DNA of 64,000 nt from MAG-121220-bin8 sp964433845 (GTDB taxonomy: Bacteria; Bacteroidota; Bacteroidia; Flavobacteriales; Flavobacteriaceae): NCBI GenBank assembly GCA_964433845.1, contig CAYSTA010000001.1, positions 62,001 to 126,000 on the forward strand, given 5' to 3'. The translations under genes and the position numbers were made by a program. How positions within the stretch are numbered: the stretch's first letter is position 1; the number at the start of each line of letters is the position of its first letter. Shown here in pieces: positions 36,365 to 45,548 of this stretch. The notes under the pieces are model-generated. The model did not search any database, was not told the DNA's origin, and saw only the letters and a program-made list of their open reading frames with translations.

Positions 36365-36767
36365 GTGCATCTAAAATCTTTTTCGGACATCTAATGGGTT
36401 TATTAGTTTTGGAATTTAAAAAAATTAATTTAGTGTATCCCAAAGTAATAATTTTATCATCTTTCAAAATTTCATAATTAAACTCAATCATATAAGATGG
36501 AAGTTTAGCTAAGGTGGTGATTAATGTTAATTTATCATCAAACATTGCAGGCTGTTTAAAATTTATTTTTAAATCAATTACCGGAAGTAAAATTCCATCC
36601 TCTTCCATTTTTTTATAAGAAAATCCAAGTTTTTTAAGCCAGGAAATTCTCCCCATTTCAAAATACTTCACGTAATTTCCATGATATACAAAAGACATTT
36701 GATCCGTCTCGCTATATCTAACATTAATATCTAATTTGTCTATCAAAATTTGACTTTTATTAAACAA
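36351..36767 (-). CDS. YbgC/FadM-type acyl-CoA thioesterase
   Basis: A 138-residue hotdog-fold protein, predicted to hydrolyse an acyl-CoA thioester. The N-terminal VRYSETDQMSFVYHGNYVKYFEMGR corresponds to the conserved block of the 4-hydroxybenzoyl-CoA thioesterase family, with the Asp in TDQM at the catalytic position. Length is typical. The physiological substrate is unknown. It is divergent from dnaA across 159 nt and its 3' end overlaps ribD by 14 nt. Confidence 0.85.
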   Translation of the reverse strand: MFNKSQILIDKLDINVRYSETDQMSFVYHGNYVKYFEMGRISWLKKLGFSYKKMEEDGILLPVIDLKINFKQPAMFDDKLTLITTLAKLPSYMIEFNYEILKDDKIITLGYTKLIFLNSKTNKPIRCPKKILDALNKV

Positions 36768-36926
36768 AAATTGTATGTCTATAATATCAACAAAAAAAAA
36801 TTAAAATTCAATAGCAAAATGATTTTTTTTTAATAAAAATTTGTACATATTTGTTACTAATTAAAATTCAATAAAGTTTTTCAGGCTTTATTTTATTTAT
36901 AACAACCAAAAAATATACTTTAATAA

Positions 36927-38351
36927 ATGTTAACAGCTGAATCTGTATGGAATAATTGTCTCAAATTTGTTAAAGACAACATACAAATTCAAGCATATAA
37001 AACATGGTTTGAACCCATTAAACCTATAAAGCTTGAAGGAAATATTTTAAATGTTCAAGTTCCAAGTAAATTCTTTTATGAATGGCTTGAAGAACATTAT
37101 ATAAAATTACTCAAACTAGCTTTAACAAAAGAGCTAGGAAATAAAGCTAGATTAGTATACATCATTAAAATGGAAAATACTTTTGGTAATCTAAAACCAT
37201 TTACTGAAAAAATTCCAAGTCAATACAAATCGAATATTCCATCACAGAAAGTAGACATTCCTCTAAGCAATTTAAATACTGAGCTAAAAAATCCTTTTAT
37301 TATCCCAGGTATTAAAAATTTAAAAATTGAATCTCAGCTAAATGCAAATTATAATTTTGATAATTTTTTAGAAGGAGATGCTAATAGACTTGCCAGATCT
37401 GCAGGTATGGCAGTTTCAAACAAGCCTGGTGGAACTTCTTTTAATCCTTTATTAATTTTTGGTGGTGTTGGATTAGGTAAAACTCATCTTGTACATGCAA
37501 TCGGTGTAAATATTAAAGAAAAATTTCCTGAAAAAACTGTATTATATATTTCAGCTGAAAAATTCACACAACAATATATTGATTCAGTTAAAAAAAATAA
37601 TAGAAATGATTTTATACATTTTTATCAAATAATTGATGTTTTAATTATTGATGATGTACAATTTTTGTCTGGTAAAACAGGAACCCAAGATGTTTTCTTT
37701 CATATTTTCAATCACCTACATCAAAACGGCAAACAAGTTATTTTAACTTCAGATAAAGCTCCAGTAGATATGCAAGATATAGAACAAAGACTTTTATCGA
37801 GGTTTAAATGGGGTTTATCTGCAGAACTTCAAAGGCCAGATTATGAAACAAGGGTTTCTATTTTAAAAAACAAACTTTTTAGAGATGGAGTTAATATTTC
37901 TGATGAAATCATTGATTATGTTGCAAAAAATATAAAAATTAATGTTAGAGAACTTGAAGGTGCTATAATTTCATTAATAGCCCAATCCTCTTTTAATAGA
38001 AAAGAGATAACTATTGACTTAGCAAAAAGTGTTGTTGATAAATTTGTAAAAAACACTAAAAGAGAAGTTTCCATTGATTATATACAAAAAATAGTATCTG
38101 AATATTTTCAAATGGATGTCTCGACTCTTCAATCTAAAACTAGAAAGCGACATATAGTACAAGCTAGACAGTTAGCCATGTTTTTTGCTAAAAAATTTAC
38201 TAAAGCATCATTAGCTAGCATAGGATCTCAAATTGGACATAGAGACCATGCAACTGTTTTACATGCATGTAAAACAGTTGACAACCTTTCATTTACTGAC
38301 AAGCAATTTAGAAAGTATGTGGAAGATCTTTCTAAAAAATTTACAGTATAA
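36927..38351 (+). CDS. dnaA: Chromosomal replication initiator DnaA
   Basis: DnaA binds origin boxes and opens DNA for replication. The 474-residue protein has domain I (ESVWNNCLKFVKDNIQIQAYKTWF), a variable linker, the AAA+ domain with Walker A FGGVGLGKTHLVHAIG near residue 185 and Walker B VLIIDDVQFLSGK near 245, and the DNA-binding domain IV with IGSQIGHRDHATVLHACKTV near 440. I looked for clustered DnaA boxes (TTATCCACA-like) in both flanking spacers and saw none, so the origin is probably elsewhere. It is followed 30 nt later by an RsmI-like methyltransferase gene. Confidence 0.96.
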   Translation: MLTAESVWNNCLKFVKDNIQIQAYKTWFEPIKPIKLEGNILNVQVPSKFFYEWLEEHYIKLLKLALTKELGNKARLVYIIKMENTFGNLKPFTEKIPSQYKSNIPSQKVDIPLSNLNTELKNPFIIPGIKNLKIESQLNANYNFDNFLEGDANRLARSAGMAVSNKPGGTSFNPLLIFGGVGLGKTHLVHAIGVNIKEKFPEKTVLYISAEKFTQQYIDSVKKNNRNDFIHFYQIIDVLIIDDVQFLSGKTGTQDVFFHIFNHLHQNGKQVILTSDKAPVDMQDIEQRLLSRFKWGLSAELQRPDYETRVSILKNKLFRDGVNISDEIIDYVAKNIKINVRELEGAIISLIAQSSFNRKEITIDLAKSVVDKFVKNTKREVSIDYIQKIVSEYFQMDVSTLQSKTRKRHIVQARQLAMFFAKKFTKASLASIGSQIGHRDHATVLHACKTVDNLSFTDKQFRKYVEDLSKKFTV

Positions 38352-38381
38352 AAGCAATTTTTTAATATTTATATCATAAAA

Positions 38382-39086
38382 GTGGGCAATGGATCTCTTT
38401 ATTTAGTCCCAAATTATTTAGGAAATTTATCCTATTATGAATTTAATAAAAGTGTTAAAAAAGTCATTAATGACATTCAATACTTTGTTTTTGAAAATGA
38501 AAAACCAGGAAGAGCTTTTATTAAAGCTATAATTCCTGAAAAAAATCAAGCAGAATTAATCATTTCTACCTTAAATAAGTTTACTAAAAAAGAATCTATA
38601 AGAGATTTCTTAAAACCTTGTTTTCAAGGCAATGATATTGCCTTAATTTCTGATGCAGGATGTCCTGGAATAGCAGATCCAGGTGCAGAACTAGTTTCAA
38701 TTGCTCATCTCCGAAAAATTAAAGTTATCCCACTAGTTGGTCCCTCATCAATTTTTTTAGCATTAATGGCATCAGGAATGAATGGTCAACAATTTGAGTT
38801 TAATGGCTACTTATCTATTGATAAAAAGAAAAGAAGAGAAGAGATTAAGGTAATGGAAAAAAAATCAAATTTAGTTACTCAAATTTTTATGGAAACACCT
38901 TATAGAAACGATAAGCTTATCATAGATTTAATAAACTATTTAAAACCCTTAACTAGGTTATGTATAGCTACAGATATTACCTTAGAAAATGAATTAATTA
39001 AAACAGATACAATTGAAAACTGGAAAAATAATAAAGAAATATATAATAAAAGACCATCTATATTTATAATTGAATCTATATTTTAG
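38382..39086 (+). CDS. RsmI-like tetrapyrrole-methylase-family SAM methyltransferase
   Basis: A 234-residue member of the SAM-dependent tetrapyrrole methylase fold. The RsmI-like features are the N-terminal LYLVPNYLGN, DIALISDAGCPGIADPGAELVSIAH near residue 85 and IKVIPLVGPSSIFLALMASGMNGQQFEFNGYL near 112. RsmI methylates the 2'-hydroxyl of C1402 in 16S rRNA, and this divergent Bacteroidota form may do the same, but that is an inference. Translation seems to start at GTG. It follows dnaA by 30 nt and overlaps the convergent lysozyme-fold gene by 11 nt. Confidence 0.82.
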   Translation: MGNGSLYLVPNYLGNLSYYEFNKSVKKVINDIQYFVFENEKPGRAFIKAIIPEKNQAELIISTLNKFTKKESIRDFLKPCFQGNDIALISDAGCPGIADPGAELVSIAHLRKIKVIPLVGPSSIFLALMASGMNGQQFEFNGYLSIDKKKRREEIKVMEKKSNLVTQIFMETPYRNDKLIIDLINYLKPLTRLCIATDITLENELIKTDTIENWKNNKEIYNKRPSIFIIESIF

Positions 39087-39690
39087 GTTTTCTTATTGGT
39101 TTAATTGAAGACAAATCAAAATTTTTAAAGTAACTCATATATGAACTGATGGATGTGCCAAATGAATCTTTAAAATCTTCTTTTCCATTTCCTCTCAAAT
39201 ATTTTTTTACATTTCCTGGGCCTGATAAGTGTGCAGCTGCTATAATACCTGATTCAGTAATTTCAATTCCATTAACATTAGATCCAACAAACCATTTAAT
39301 ATCTTTTCTCAAAATCCATTTATTTCTCTGAACATTTAATAAAAAAACTTTTTCTTGAAGTTCTGGGCTATTAATATAATTTACTCCATTTCTAACTTTA
39401 AACATTTTTAACGTATTTAGATTAAACTGGTACTTTCCCATATATCCATATTTATTAATACTTGAATACGACCCTCCAGATTCCTTAAAAGCTAAAAGCT
39501 CTTTAAATCCTGTAAAATCTTTATTTAAATAAATAACATTAGGAAAGTATTCTACTGGCACATTAGAAACTGTATGTTCTCTGGAAGAATATGATTTATA
39601 TTTCAATTTAAAAGTTGGGGAGTGGAAAGAACTATTTAAAAATAGAACTAAAAAGAAAAATATTATGTTAATTTTAAATCTTTTTATCAT
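39076..39690 (-). CDS. Lysozyme/transglycosylase-fold exported protein
   Basis: A 204-residue protein with an N-terminal signal or anchor (INIIFFFLVLFLNSSFHS). The central part has a lysozyme-like signature: LLAFKESGGSYSSINKYGYMGKYQFN near residue 67, where the Glu of KESGG fits the catalytic residue of transglycosylases, followed by AAAHLSGPGNVKKYL near 151. It probably cuts peptidoglycan glycan strands. The adjacent mltG and dapF genes on the same strand share the cell-wall theme. No LysM or SH3 domain is present. Confidence 0.72.
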   Translation of the reverse strand: MIKRFKINIIFFFLVLFLNSSFHSPTFKLKYKSYSSREHTVSNVPVEYFPNVIYLNKDFTGFKELLAFKESGGSYSSINKYGYMGKYQFNLNTLKMFKVRNGVNYINSPELQEKVFLLNVQRNKWILRKDIKWFVGSNVNGIEITESGIIAAAHLSGPGNVKKYLRGNGKEDFKDSFGTSISSYMSYFKNFDLSSIKPIRKPKI

Positions 39691-39733
39691 TTATAAATAA
39701 AAAAACTGCGGCAAACATACATAAAATTTTAAT

Positions 39734-39750
39734 TATCTGTAAATCAGATA
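39734..39750 (-). terminator. Small hairpin directly after mltG
   Basis: TATCTG and CAGATA form a perfect 6-bp stem with a 5-nt loop, starting 2 nt past the mltG stop. On the minus strand it is followed by the AT-rich AATTAAAATTTTAT. Weak, but a plausible attenuating terminator before the lysozyme-fold gene. Confidence 0.3.
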
Positions 39751-39751
39751 C

Positions 39752-40804
39752 TTACCTTCTTATGTTGTTTTTTCTAAGCCAATTTGTATACTGACGTTTA
39801 TTTTTATTGTGTTGCTTATTTGTTTTAGCAAACATGTGATAACCTGGTCTTTTAACATCTGCCACAAAATATAAATAGTCATGGTTTTCTAAATTCAGAA
39901 CAGACTCAATTGAAGTAAAATCTGGCATGTATATTGGGCCTGGCGGCAAGCCTCTATTTATATAGGTGTTATAAGGAGATTTTATTTTTAAATCTCTATA
40001 TAAAACTCTTCTAATTTTAGTGTCGAAGCCTTTTTTTTCTTTAATTGTATATACGACTGTTGGATCGGCTTGTAGTTTTATTCTCTTTTTCAACCTGTTA
40101 TAATAAACACCAGAAATTGTAGGTCTTTCATCAATTTTAGGAGTCTCACGCTGAACAATGGAAGCTAATACAGAAACCTGAATGGGAGTTAAATTTAAAG
40201 ATTTAGCTTTTTCTTTTCTTGATAAATTCCAAAAAAGATTAAATTGTTTAAGCATCTTATCCCTAAATTCATTAGCATTAGTATTCCAGTAAAACTCATA
40301 AGTATTTGGTAAAAAAATAGAAAAAACAGATTCAGTATCTAAATCATTATTTTCTAAAAATGTTTTATCATAAAATGAATTCATTAGACTCAAACTGTCA
40401 GCTTCAATATATTTGGAAACTCTGGAAGCCAAATTTTCTATCCGTTCAATATTATTAAAAGTAACTTTAACTGGAATATTTTTGAATTTTAATGAATTAA
40501 TAATTTCTTCATTAGAAAAGCCTTTTTTTATCTCATATTTGCCAGCTTTGATATTTAAAACATATTTCGTTTTATATGCTGCATTAAAAAAAGTTGAAGA
40601 ATCTTTTAAAAATGGAGTGATTTGTTTTTTTAAATTATTTAAACCTGATTTGGTTTTTATATATAAAAAAATAGATTCTTCGTTAAAATTCGTATTATTA
40701 GAATAGTAAGTTTTATAATAGTTAAAAATAAAAATTGAGGAAAAAAACAAAAAAATTAAGATTCCAACATATATTACGGGTTTATAAACTTTTATGTTTT
40801 TCAT
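39752..40804 (-). CDS. mltG: Endolytic transglycosylase MltG
   Basis: MltG is an inner-membrane lytic transglycosylase thought to release nascent glycan strands and set their length. The 350-residue protein has one N-terminal transmembrane helix (VIYVGILIFLFFSSIFIF), a LysM-like segment and the YceG domain. The catalytic Glu lies in LASIVQRETPKIDERPTISGV near residue 217, followed by the conserved LQADPTVVYTI and SPYNTYINRGLPPGPI. It abuts dapF with no intergenic base, so the two are one transcript. Both serve peptidoglycan metabolism. Confidence 0.94.
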   Translation of the reverse strand: MKNIKVYKPVIYVGILIFLFFSSIFIFNYYKTYYSNNTNFNEESIFLYIKTKSGLNNLKKQITPFLKDSSTFFNAAYKTKYVLNIKAGKYEIKKGFSNEEIINSLKFKNIPVKVTFNNIERIENLASRVSKYIEADSLSLMNSFYDKTFLENNDLDTESVFSIFLPNTYEFYWNTNANEFRDKMLKQFNLFWNLSRKEKAKSLNLTPIQVSVLASIVQRETPKIDERPTISGVYYNRLKKRIKLQADPTVVYTIKEKKGFDTKIRRVLYRDLKIKSPYNTYINRGLPPGPIYMPDFTSIESVLNLENHDYLYFVADVKRPGYHMFAKTNKQHNKNKRQYTNWLRKNNIRR

Positions 40805-41584
40805 CTATATTTCAATTTCACCAGAGAATATCATTTCAACTTTTCCAGTTAATTTAATTTCTGAATAACCATTTTCTGAATTATTAAACTCAACTGTTAA
40901 TACTCCTCCTCTAGTATTTATTTTAAGTTTTTTTGAATTAGTTTTTTTTAAATGAAACATAGCCAGAGCAACAGCAGTTACACCTGTTCCGCACGAAAGT
41001 GTTTCATTTTCAACTCCTCTTTCATAAGTTCTTACTGAAAATTCATTTTTTGAAATAATTTGTACAAAATTCACATTTACTCCAAACTCTTTAAATTCTA
41101 AACTATTCCTTATTAATTTACCCTCATTATAAACATCAAAATCATTTATATTATCAACAATTTTAGTATAATGGGGAGAACCTGTATCTATAAATAAATC
41201 ATCATTGAAAGTTTTTATATCACTAACAGGCTTCATAGTGAGAGTAATTACATCTTGATTAATAGTTGCATTATGATTTCCATCGAATGCATTAAAAGAA
41301 GCACTATTATTTATTATATTATGAAACTGAGCAAATTTCACAGAACATCTTGCACCATTTCCACACATTGAACCTAAAAAACCATCAGAGTTAAAATACT
41401 GCATTTCAAAATCTGAGTCATTCGATGGATTTATTAATATAAGTCCATCACAACCAATTCCATACTTTCTATCACACAACTTTTTTATAAATGAATGATT
41501 TTTGGAAGGAAATAGTAAATCTCTATTATTTATGATAATAAAATCATTTCCTGTTCCTTGATATTTTTGAAATTTTATTTTCAT
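40805..41584 (-). CDS. dapF: Diaminopimelate epimerase
   Basis: DapF converts LL- to meso-diaminopimelate, used in peptidoglycan and lysine synthesis. The 259-residue protein has the FxKYQGTGNDFIII start and the two catalytic cysteines in SMCGNGARCSVKFAQ near residue 73 and ETLSCGTGVTAVALA near 198. It is complete. It directly precedes mltG and is divergent from the HtrA protease across 137 nt. DapA, at the head of the pathway, lies about 11 kb to the left. Confidence 0.95.
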   Translation of the reverse strand: MKIKFQKYQGTGNDFIIINNRDLLFPSKNHSFIKKLCDRKYGIGCDGLILINPSNDSDFEMQYFNSDGFLGSMCGNGARCSVKFAQFHNIINNSASFNAFDGNHNATINQDVITLTMKPVSDIKTFNDDLFIDTGSPHYTKIVDNINDFDVYNEGKLIRNSLEFKEFGVNVNFVQIISKNEFSVRTYERGVENETLSCGTGVTAVALAMFHLKKTNSKKLKINTRGGVLTVEFNNSENGYSEIKLTGKVEMIFSGEIEI

Positions 41585-41721
41585 TAAGTTAGGACACGAA
41601 GATAAAAAAAGATAAATGGAGTTATAAATTTTAGATTTTCTTTTTAAATGCTGTTAAAATGTAGTTAAAAATACATTTTCTATTAATTTAAAAATTAATT
41701 TTGTAAAAAAATTTAATAAAA

Positions 41722-43107
41722 ATGAAAAAACTTATAATTCCATTTGCAATCTCTATTATTGGTGGAGTAATTGCTCTTTTTATTCATAATTTAAATTATG
41801 ATCATAATATAGTTCAAGACAAATTGGTTTCTGGAAATAAGATGGTAAACATTTCCTATGATCCTAGTCCTACAATAAATTCAAATTCGAATATTGATTT
41901 TACTATTGCCGCAGAAAAAACTATAAATTCTGTAGTTCATGTGAAAAACACAAGTGTTTCAAGTGGATCTTCTTCAGTTTGGGACTATTTTAATAATAAT
42001 AGAAGTAACAGAACTAGGATTGGAATGGGATCGGGTGTGATAATTTCAAAAGATGGGTATATTATAACCAATAATCATGTAATTGATAATGCAACCACTA
42101 TTGAAGTAACAACTAATAACAACAAAACCTATCAAGCAGAATTAATTGGAAAAGATGAAATATCAGATATAGCAGTTTTAAAAATAGATAGTGATAAAAC
42201 TTTCCCATACATAAGGTTTGCTGATTCAGATCAAACTAAAATTGGAGAATGGGTTCTTGCAGTTGGAAACCCTTATAATTTAACTTCGACTGTTACTGCA
42301 GGAATTATTAGTGCAAAATCTAGAGATTTAAACGATTACGATTCTAAAAATCAATCATTTATACAAACTGATGCTGCTGTAAATTCAGGAAATAGTGGGG
42401 GTGCATTGGTAAATACTAATGGAGATTTAATTGGTATCAATACAGCAATTACCAGTGGAACTGGTGGCTTTGTTGGTTATTCCTTCGCTGTTCCTAGTAA
42501 TGTTGCCAGAAAAATATTTGAAGATATTATTGAATTTGGAAATGTCCAAAAAGGATTATTAGGTGTTACAGGTTTTGGATTAAACTCTAGAAATGCTGAT
42601 GAATTAAATATTTCATTGACAGAAGGTTTTTATGTAAATGATGTCGAACCAACAATGGGTGCTGCACTTGCTGGAATTAAAGAAGGTGATGTTATTTTAA
42701 GTTTAGACGACTTAAAAATTGCTAAATTTTCTGATCTTTCTGGCTACTTAAGTACTAAAAGACCTGGAGATGTAGTTTTAGTGGGTGTAAAAAGAAATGG
42801 TAATAGTCTAAAACTCAAGGTAACTCTAGAAAAAAATGAAAATGTTGAATTCTACGGAATGCAATTAAAAAACATGTCTAAAAGTGAGTTGGCTAAATTA
42901 GAATTAAAAAATGGAGTAAAAGTTTTAAATCATCGAAATAACACTCTATATAGAATGGGAATTTCACCTGGATATGTTCTAACAGAAATTAATGGCGAAG
43001 CAATAAATAGTACAGCTGATATTTCTAATTTCTTGAATGATGCAAAAATTAATCAAATTACTTTTGTTAGTCCCAATGGAGAAAAAGAAAGATTAATTTT
43101 TGAATAA
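41722..43107 (+). CDS. degP: HtrA/DegP-type periplasmic serine protease
   Basis: This envelope protein-quality protease has an N-terminal signal or anchor (LIIPFAISIIGGVIALFIH), a trypsin-like domain and two PDZ domains in 461 residues. The catalytic triad is visible: His in YIITNNHVIDNA near residue 119, Asp in DEISDIAVLKID near 150 and Ser in AAVNSGNSGGALVNTNG near 226. PDZ1 starts near 275 and PDZ2 near 375. A TAATTTTG -7-like box lies 18-25 nt upstream of the ATG, but no clear -33 partner is seen. It is followed by trmD after 5 nt. Confidence 0.93.
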   Translation: MKKLIIPFAISIIGGVIALFIHNLNYDHNIVQDKLVSGNKMVNISYDPSPTINSNSNIDFTIAAEKTINSVVHVKNTSVSSGSSSVWDYFNNNRSNRTRIGMGSGVIISKDGYIITNNHVIDNATTIEVTTNNNKTYQAELIGKDEISDIAVLKIDSDKTFPYIRFADSDQTKIGEWVLAVGNPYNLTSTVTAGIISAKSRDLNDYDSKNQSFIQTDAAVNSGNSGGALVNTNGDLIGINTAITSGTGGFVGYSFAVPSNVARKIFEDIIEFGNVQKGLLGVTGFGLNSRNADELNISLTEGFYVNDVEPTMGAALAGIKEGDVILSLDDLKIAKFSDLSGYLSTKRPGDVVLVGVKRNGNSLKLKVTLEKNENVEFYGMQLKNMSKSELAKLELKNGVKVLNHRNNTLYRMGISPGYVLTEINGEAINSTADISNFLNDAKINQITFVSPNGEKERLIFE

Positions 43108-43112
43108 ATAAT

Positions 43113-43790
43113 ATGTTGAGAATTGACATAATAAGTGTTTTACCAGAACTAATTCAGAGTCCATTTAGTGGTTCTATAATTAAACGAGCAGTTGAAAAGA
43201 AAATTGTAGAAATTCATTTTCATGATTTAAAAGATTATGCTTCAAACAAAAGAAAACAAGTTGATGATTATCAGTTTGGAGGGGGTTCAGGTATGGTAAT
43301 GATGATAGAACCCATTAAAAAATGTATTGATTCTTTAAAAAAAGATAGAGATTATAAAGAAATTATATATATGACTCCTGATGCAGAGATATTAAATCAA
43401 AAAATTGCTAACAAATTATCCATTAAAGGAAATTTAATAATTCTTTGTGGTCATTATAAAGGAGTTGACCAAAGAGTTAGAGATAAACTTGTTACAATGG
43501 AAATATCAATAGGAGACTATGTTCTTTCTGGCGGTGAACTTCCTGCAGCAGTATTATGTGATTCAATTATACGGTTAATACCTGGTGTATTAGGTAATGA
43601 AACTTCTGCATTATCTGATTCATTCCAAGATGGAATGATAGCCCCTCCAGTTTATACCAGACCTGCAATTTTTGATAATATGACTGTTCCACAAGTATTA
43701 TTATCAGGAAATAAAATGAAAATTGAAAATTGGAGAGAAGAAAAAGCTTTGGAAAGAACTAAGAAAATCCGTCCAAATTTTTTTGATTAA
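43113..43790 (+). CDS. trmD: tRNA (guanine-N1)-methyltransferase
   Basis: TrmD methylates G37 next to the anticodon to keep reading frame. The 225-residue SPOUT protein has RIDIISVLPELIQSPFSGSII at the start, YQFGGGSGMVMMIEPIKKCID near residue 52, and the SAM-binding knot LCGHYKGVDQRVRDKLV followed by EISIGDYVLSGGELPAAVLCDSIIRLIPGVLGN. It is complete. The trmD-rplS neighbourhood is common in bacteria; here they are separated by a 105-nt structured leader. Confidence 0.96.
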   Translation: MLRIDIISVLPELIQSPFSGSIIKRAVEKKIVEIHFHDLKDYASNKRKQVDDYQFGGGSGMVMMIEPIKKCIDSLKKDRDYKEIIYMTPDAEILNQKIANKLSIKGNLIILCGHYKGVDQRVRDKLVTMEISIGDYVLSGGELPAAVLCDSIIRLIPGVLGNETSALSDSFQDGMIAPPVYTRPAIFDNMTVPQVLLSGNKMKIENWREEKALERTKKIRPNFFD

Positions 43791-43833
43791 CCAAATTTCC
43801 ATGAAATAAAAAAAAATGGTAAATTCGCAATCC

Positions 43834-43877
43834 AGTTGACATAACCACTGACGATAATCGTGAATGTTATATCAATT
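43834..43877 (+). promoter_or_regulatory. Leader hairpin upstream of rplS, candidate L19 autoregulatory leader
   Basis: Six bases AGTTGA (43834-43839) pair with TCAATT (43872-43877). After a single C-A mismatch, ATAAC (43841-43845) pairs with GTTAT (43866-43870). The enclosed 20 nt can form a smaller ACG/CGT or CAC/GTG helix. The structure ends 18 nt before the rplS start. I recall a described class of flavobacterial L19 leaders, but I could not compare against it. Confidence 0.5.
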
Positions 43878-43895
43878 TAATTTAAATCTTACATA

Positions 43896-44246
43896 ATGGA
43901 ATCTTTAGTAAAATTCGTTCAAGATAAGTTTGTAGCGAAAAAAGAAATCCCAAATTTCAAATCAGGAGATACAATTACAGTTTATTATGAAATTAGAGAA
44001 GGAGATAAAGTCCGAACTCAATTTTTCAAAGGAGTTGTTATACAAATTAAAGGATCTGGTCTAACGAAGACTTTTACAATTAGAAAAATGTCTGGAACAA
44101 TTGGTATTGAAAGAATTTTTCCTATTAATTTACCTGCGATTCAAAAAATTGAAGTTAATAAACGTGGTAAAGTAAGAAGATCTAGAATCTATTACTTTAG
44201 AAAATTAAGAGGAAAAAAAGCTAGAATTAAAGAAGTTAAGAGTTAA
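43896..44246 (+). CDS. rplS: 50S ribosomal protein L19
   Basis: L19 sits at the subunit interface of the ribosome. The 116-residue protein is typical: FKSGDTITVYYEIREGDKVRTQFFKGVVIQI near residue 21, FTIRKMSGTIGIERIFPINLPAIQKIEV near 63 and a basic C-terminus RGKVRRSRIYYFRKLRGKKARIKE. A paired leader hairpin ends 18 nt before the start and may give autogenous control. It is followed 14 nt later by icd. Confidence 0.97.
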   Translation: MESLVKFVQDKFVAKKEIPNFKSGDTITVYYEIREGDKVRTQFFKGVVIQIKGSGLTKTFTIRKMSGTIGIERIFPINLPAIQKIEVNKRGKVRRSRIYYFRKLRGKKARIKEVKS

Positions 44247-44260
44247 TTTCAAAAATTTTC

Positions 44261-45487
44261 ATGAAAAAAATTATTGTTAAAAATCCAGTAGTTGAATTAG
44301 ACGGAGATGAAATGACAAGAATAATATGGGATTTTATAAAAACCAAACTTATTCTTCCATATCTAGACATTAAAATCAAATATTTTGATTTAGGTATAAA
44401 AAACAGAGATTTTACAGATGATAAGGTTACTATTGATTCTGCTAAAGCAATCAAAAAATTCAATGTAGGTATAAAATGTGCAACTATAACACCTGATGAG
44501 GACAGGGTAAAAGAATTCACACTCAAAAAAATGTGGAGATCTCCTAATGGCACAATAAGAAACATCGTAGGAGGAACAGTATTTAGAGAGCCTATTATAA
44601 TGAATAATGTACCTAGATATGTTCAAGGTTGGCTTAAACCTATATGTATAGGTAGACATGCATTTGGAGACCAATACAAGGCAACAGATATTGTTACTCA
44701 TGGAAAAGGAAAACTAACGATGACTTTTACACCAGAAAATGGAGATCCTTCAAAAACATGGGAAGTTTACAATTTTAAAGAAGATGGGGTAGCTATGAGT
44801 ATGTATAATATAGATTCATCTATATTTGGTTTTGCTAGATCTTGTATGAATCAAGCTTTAAGTAAAAAATGGCCTTTATTCTTATCAACAAAAAATACAA
44901 TCCTAAAAGCTTATGATGGAAGATTCAAAGATATTTTTCAAGAGGTTTTTAATAATGAATTCAAAGATAAATTTAAAAAATCTGGTATTACCTATGAACA
45001 CAGATTGATTGATGATATGGTTGCAGCTGCTATGAAGTGGAACGGAGGTTTTGTTTGGGCTTGTAAAAATTATGATGGTGATGTTCAATCAGATACAGTT
45101 GCACAAGGGTTTGGATCATTAGGATTAATGACTTCTACCTTGGTTACTCCAGATGGTAAAACAATGGAAGCGGAAGCTGCTCATGGTACGGTAACAAGAC
45201 ATTATAGAGAACATAAAAAAGGAAATGAAACCTCAACTAATCCAATTGCATCAATTTTTGCTTGGACAAGGGGACTTGCCCACAGAGGAAAATTAGACAA
45301 TAATCATGAATTAATTAAATTCTGTTTAGATCTTGAATCAGTATGTATCGAAACTGTTGAAAGTGGTAAAATGACTAAGGATCTCGCACTTTTAATTCAT
45401 GGTAAAGAATTAAATAAATCTCATTATTTAAACACTCAAGAATTTTTAGATGCCATTAAATTAAATTTAGAATCAAAATTTAAGTAA
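44261..45487 (+). CDS. icd: NADP-dependent isocitrate dehydrogenase (eukaryotic-type dimer)
   Basis: This enzyme decarboxylates isocitrate to 2-oxoglutarate in the citric acid cycle. The 408 residues match the eukaryote-like class II dimeric NADP enzymes rather than the E. coli type: VELDGDEMTRIIWDFIK near residue 12, the isocitrate-binding SPNGTIRNIVGGTVFREPI near 94, the Asp-rich LIDDMVAAAMKWNGGFVWACKNYDGDVQSD and the coenzyme-site GTVTRHYREHKKG. It follows rplS in the same direction, 14 nt away, and a 61-nt gap separates it from the TonB receptor gene. Confidence 0.93.
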   Translation: MKKIIVKNPVVELDGDEMTRIIWDFIKTKLILPYLDIKIKYFDLGIKNRDFTDDKVTIDSAKAIKKFNVGIKCATITPDEDRVKEFTLKKMWRSPNGTIRNIVGGTVFREPIIMNNVPRYVQGWLKPICIGRHAFGDQYKATDIVTHGKGKLTMTFTPENGDPSKTWEVYNFKEDGVAMSMYNIDSSIFGFARSCMNQALSKKWPLFLSTKNTILKAYDGRFKDIFQEVFNNEFKDKFKKSGITYEHRLIDDMVAAAMKWNGGFVWACKNYDGDVQSDTVAQGFGSLGLMTSTLVTPDGKTMEAEAAHGTVTRHYREHKKGNETSTNPIASIFAWTRGLAHRGKLDNNHELIKFCLDLESVCIETVESGKMTKDLALLIHGKELNKSHYLNTQEFLDAIKLNLESKFK

Positions 45488-45548
45488 TTTAACAGAGTTA
45501 ATGTTTTGGCATATTTTTTGAATTAATAATTAAAATTTATTTTAATTA

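Noticed and set aside
36768..36926. Possible replication origin next to dnaA
   Set aside because: The spacer is AT-rich, with a 13-bp direct repeat (TTAAAATTCAATA at 36801 and 36861) and a weak AATAAAG/CTTTATT hairpin, but no cluster of TTATCCACA-like boxes. Low-complexity sequence explains these.
44236..44701. Two minus-strand ORFs of about 105 residues
   Set aside because: Antisense to the start of icd, which has clear conserved motifs in the sense frame.
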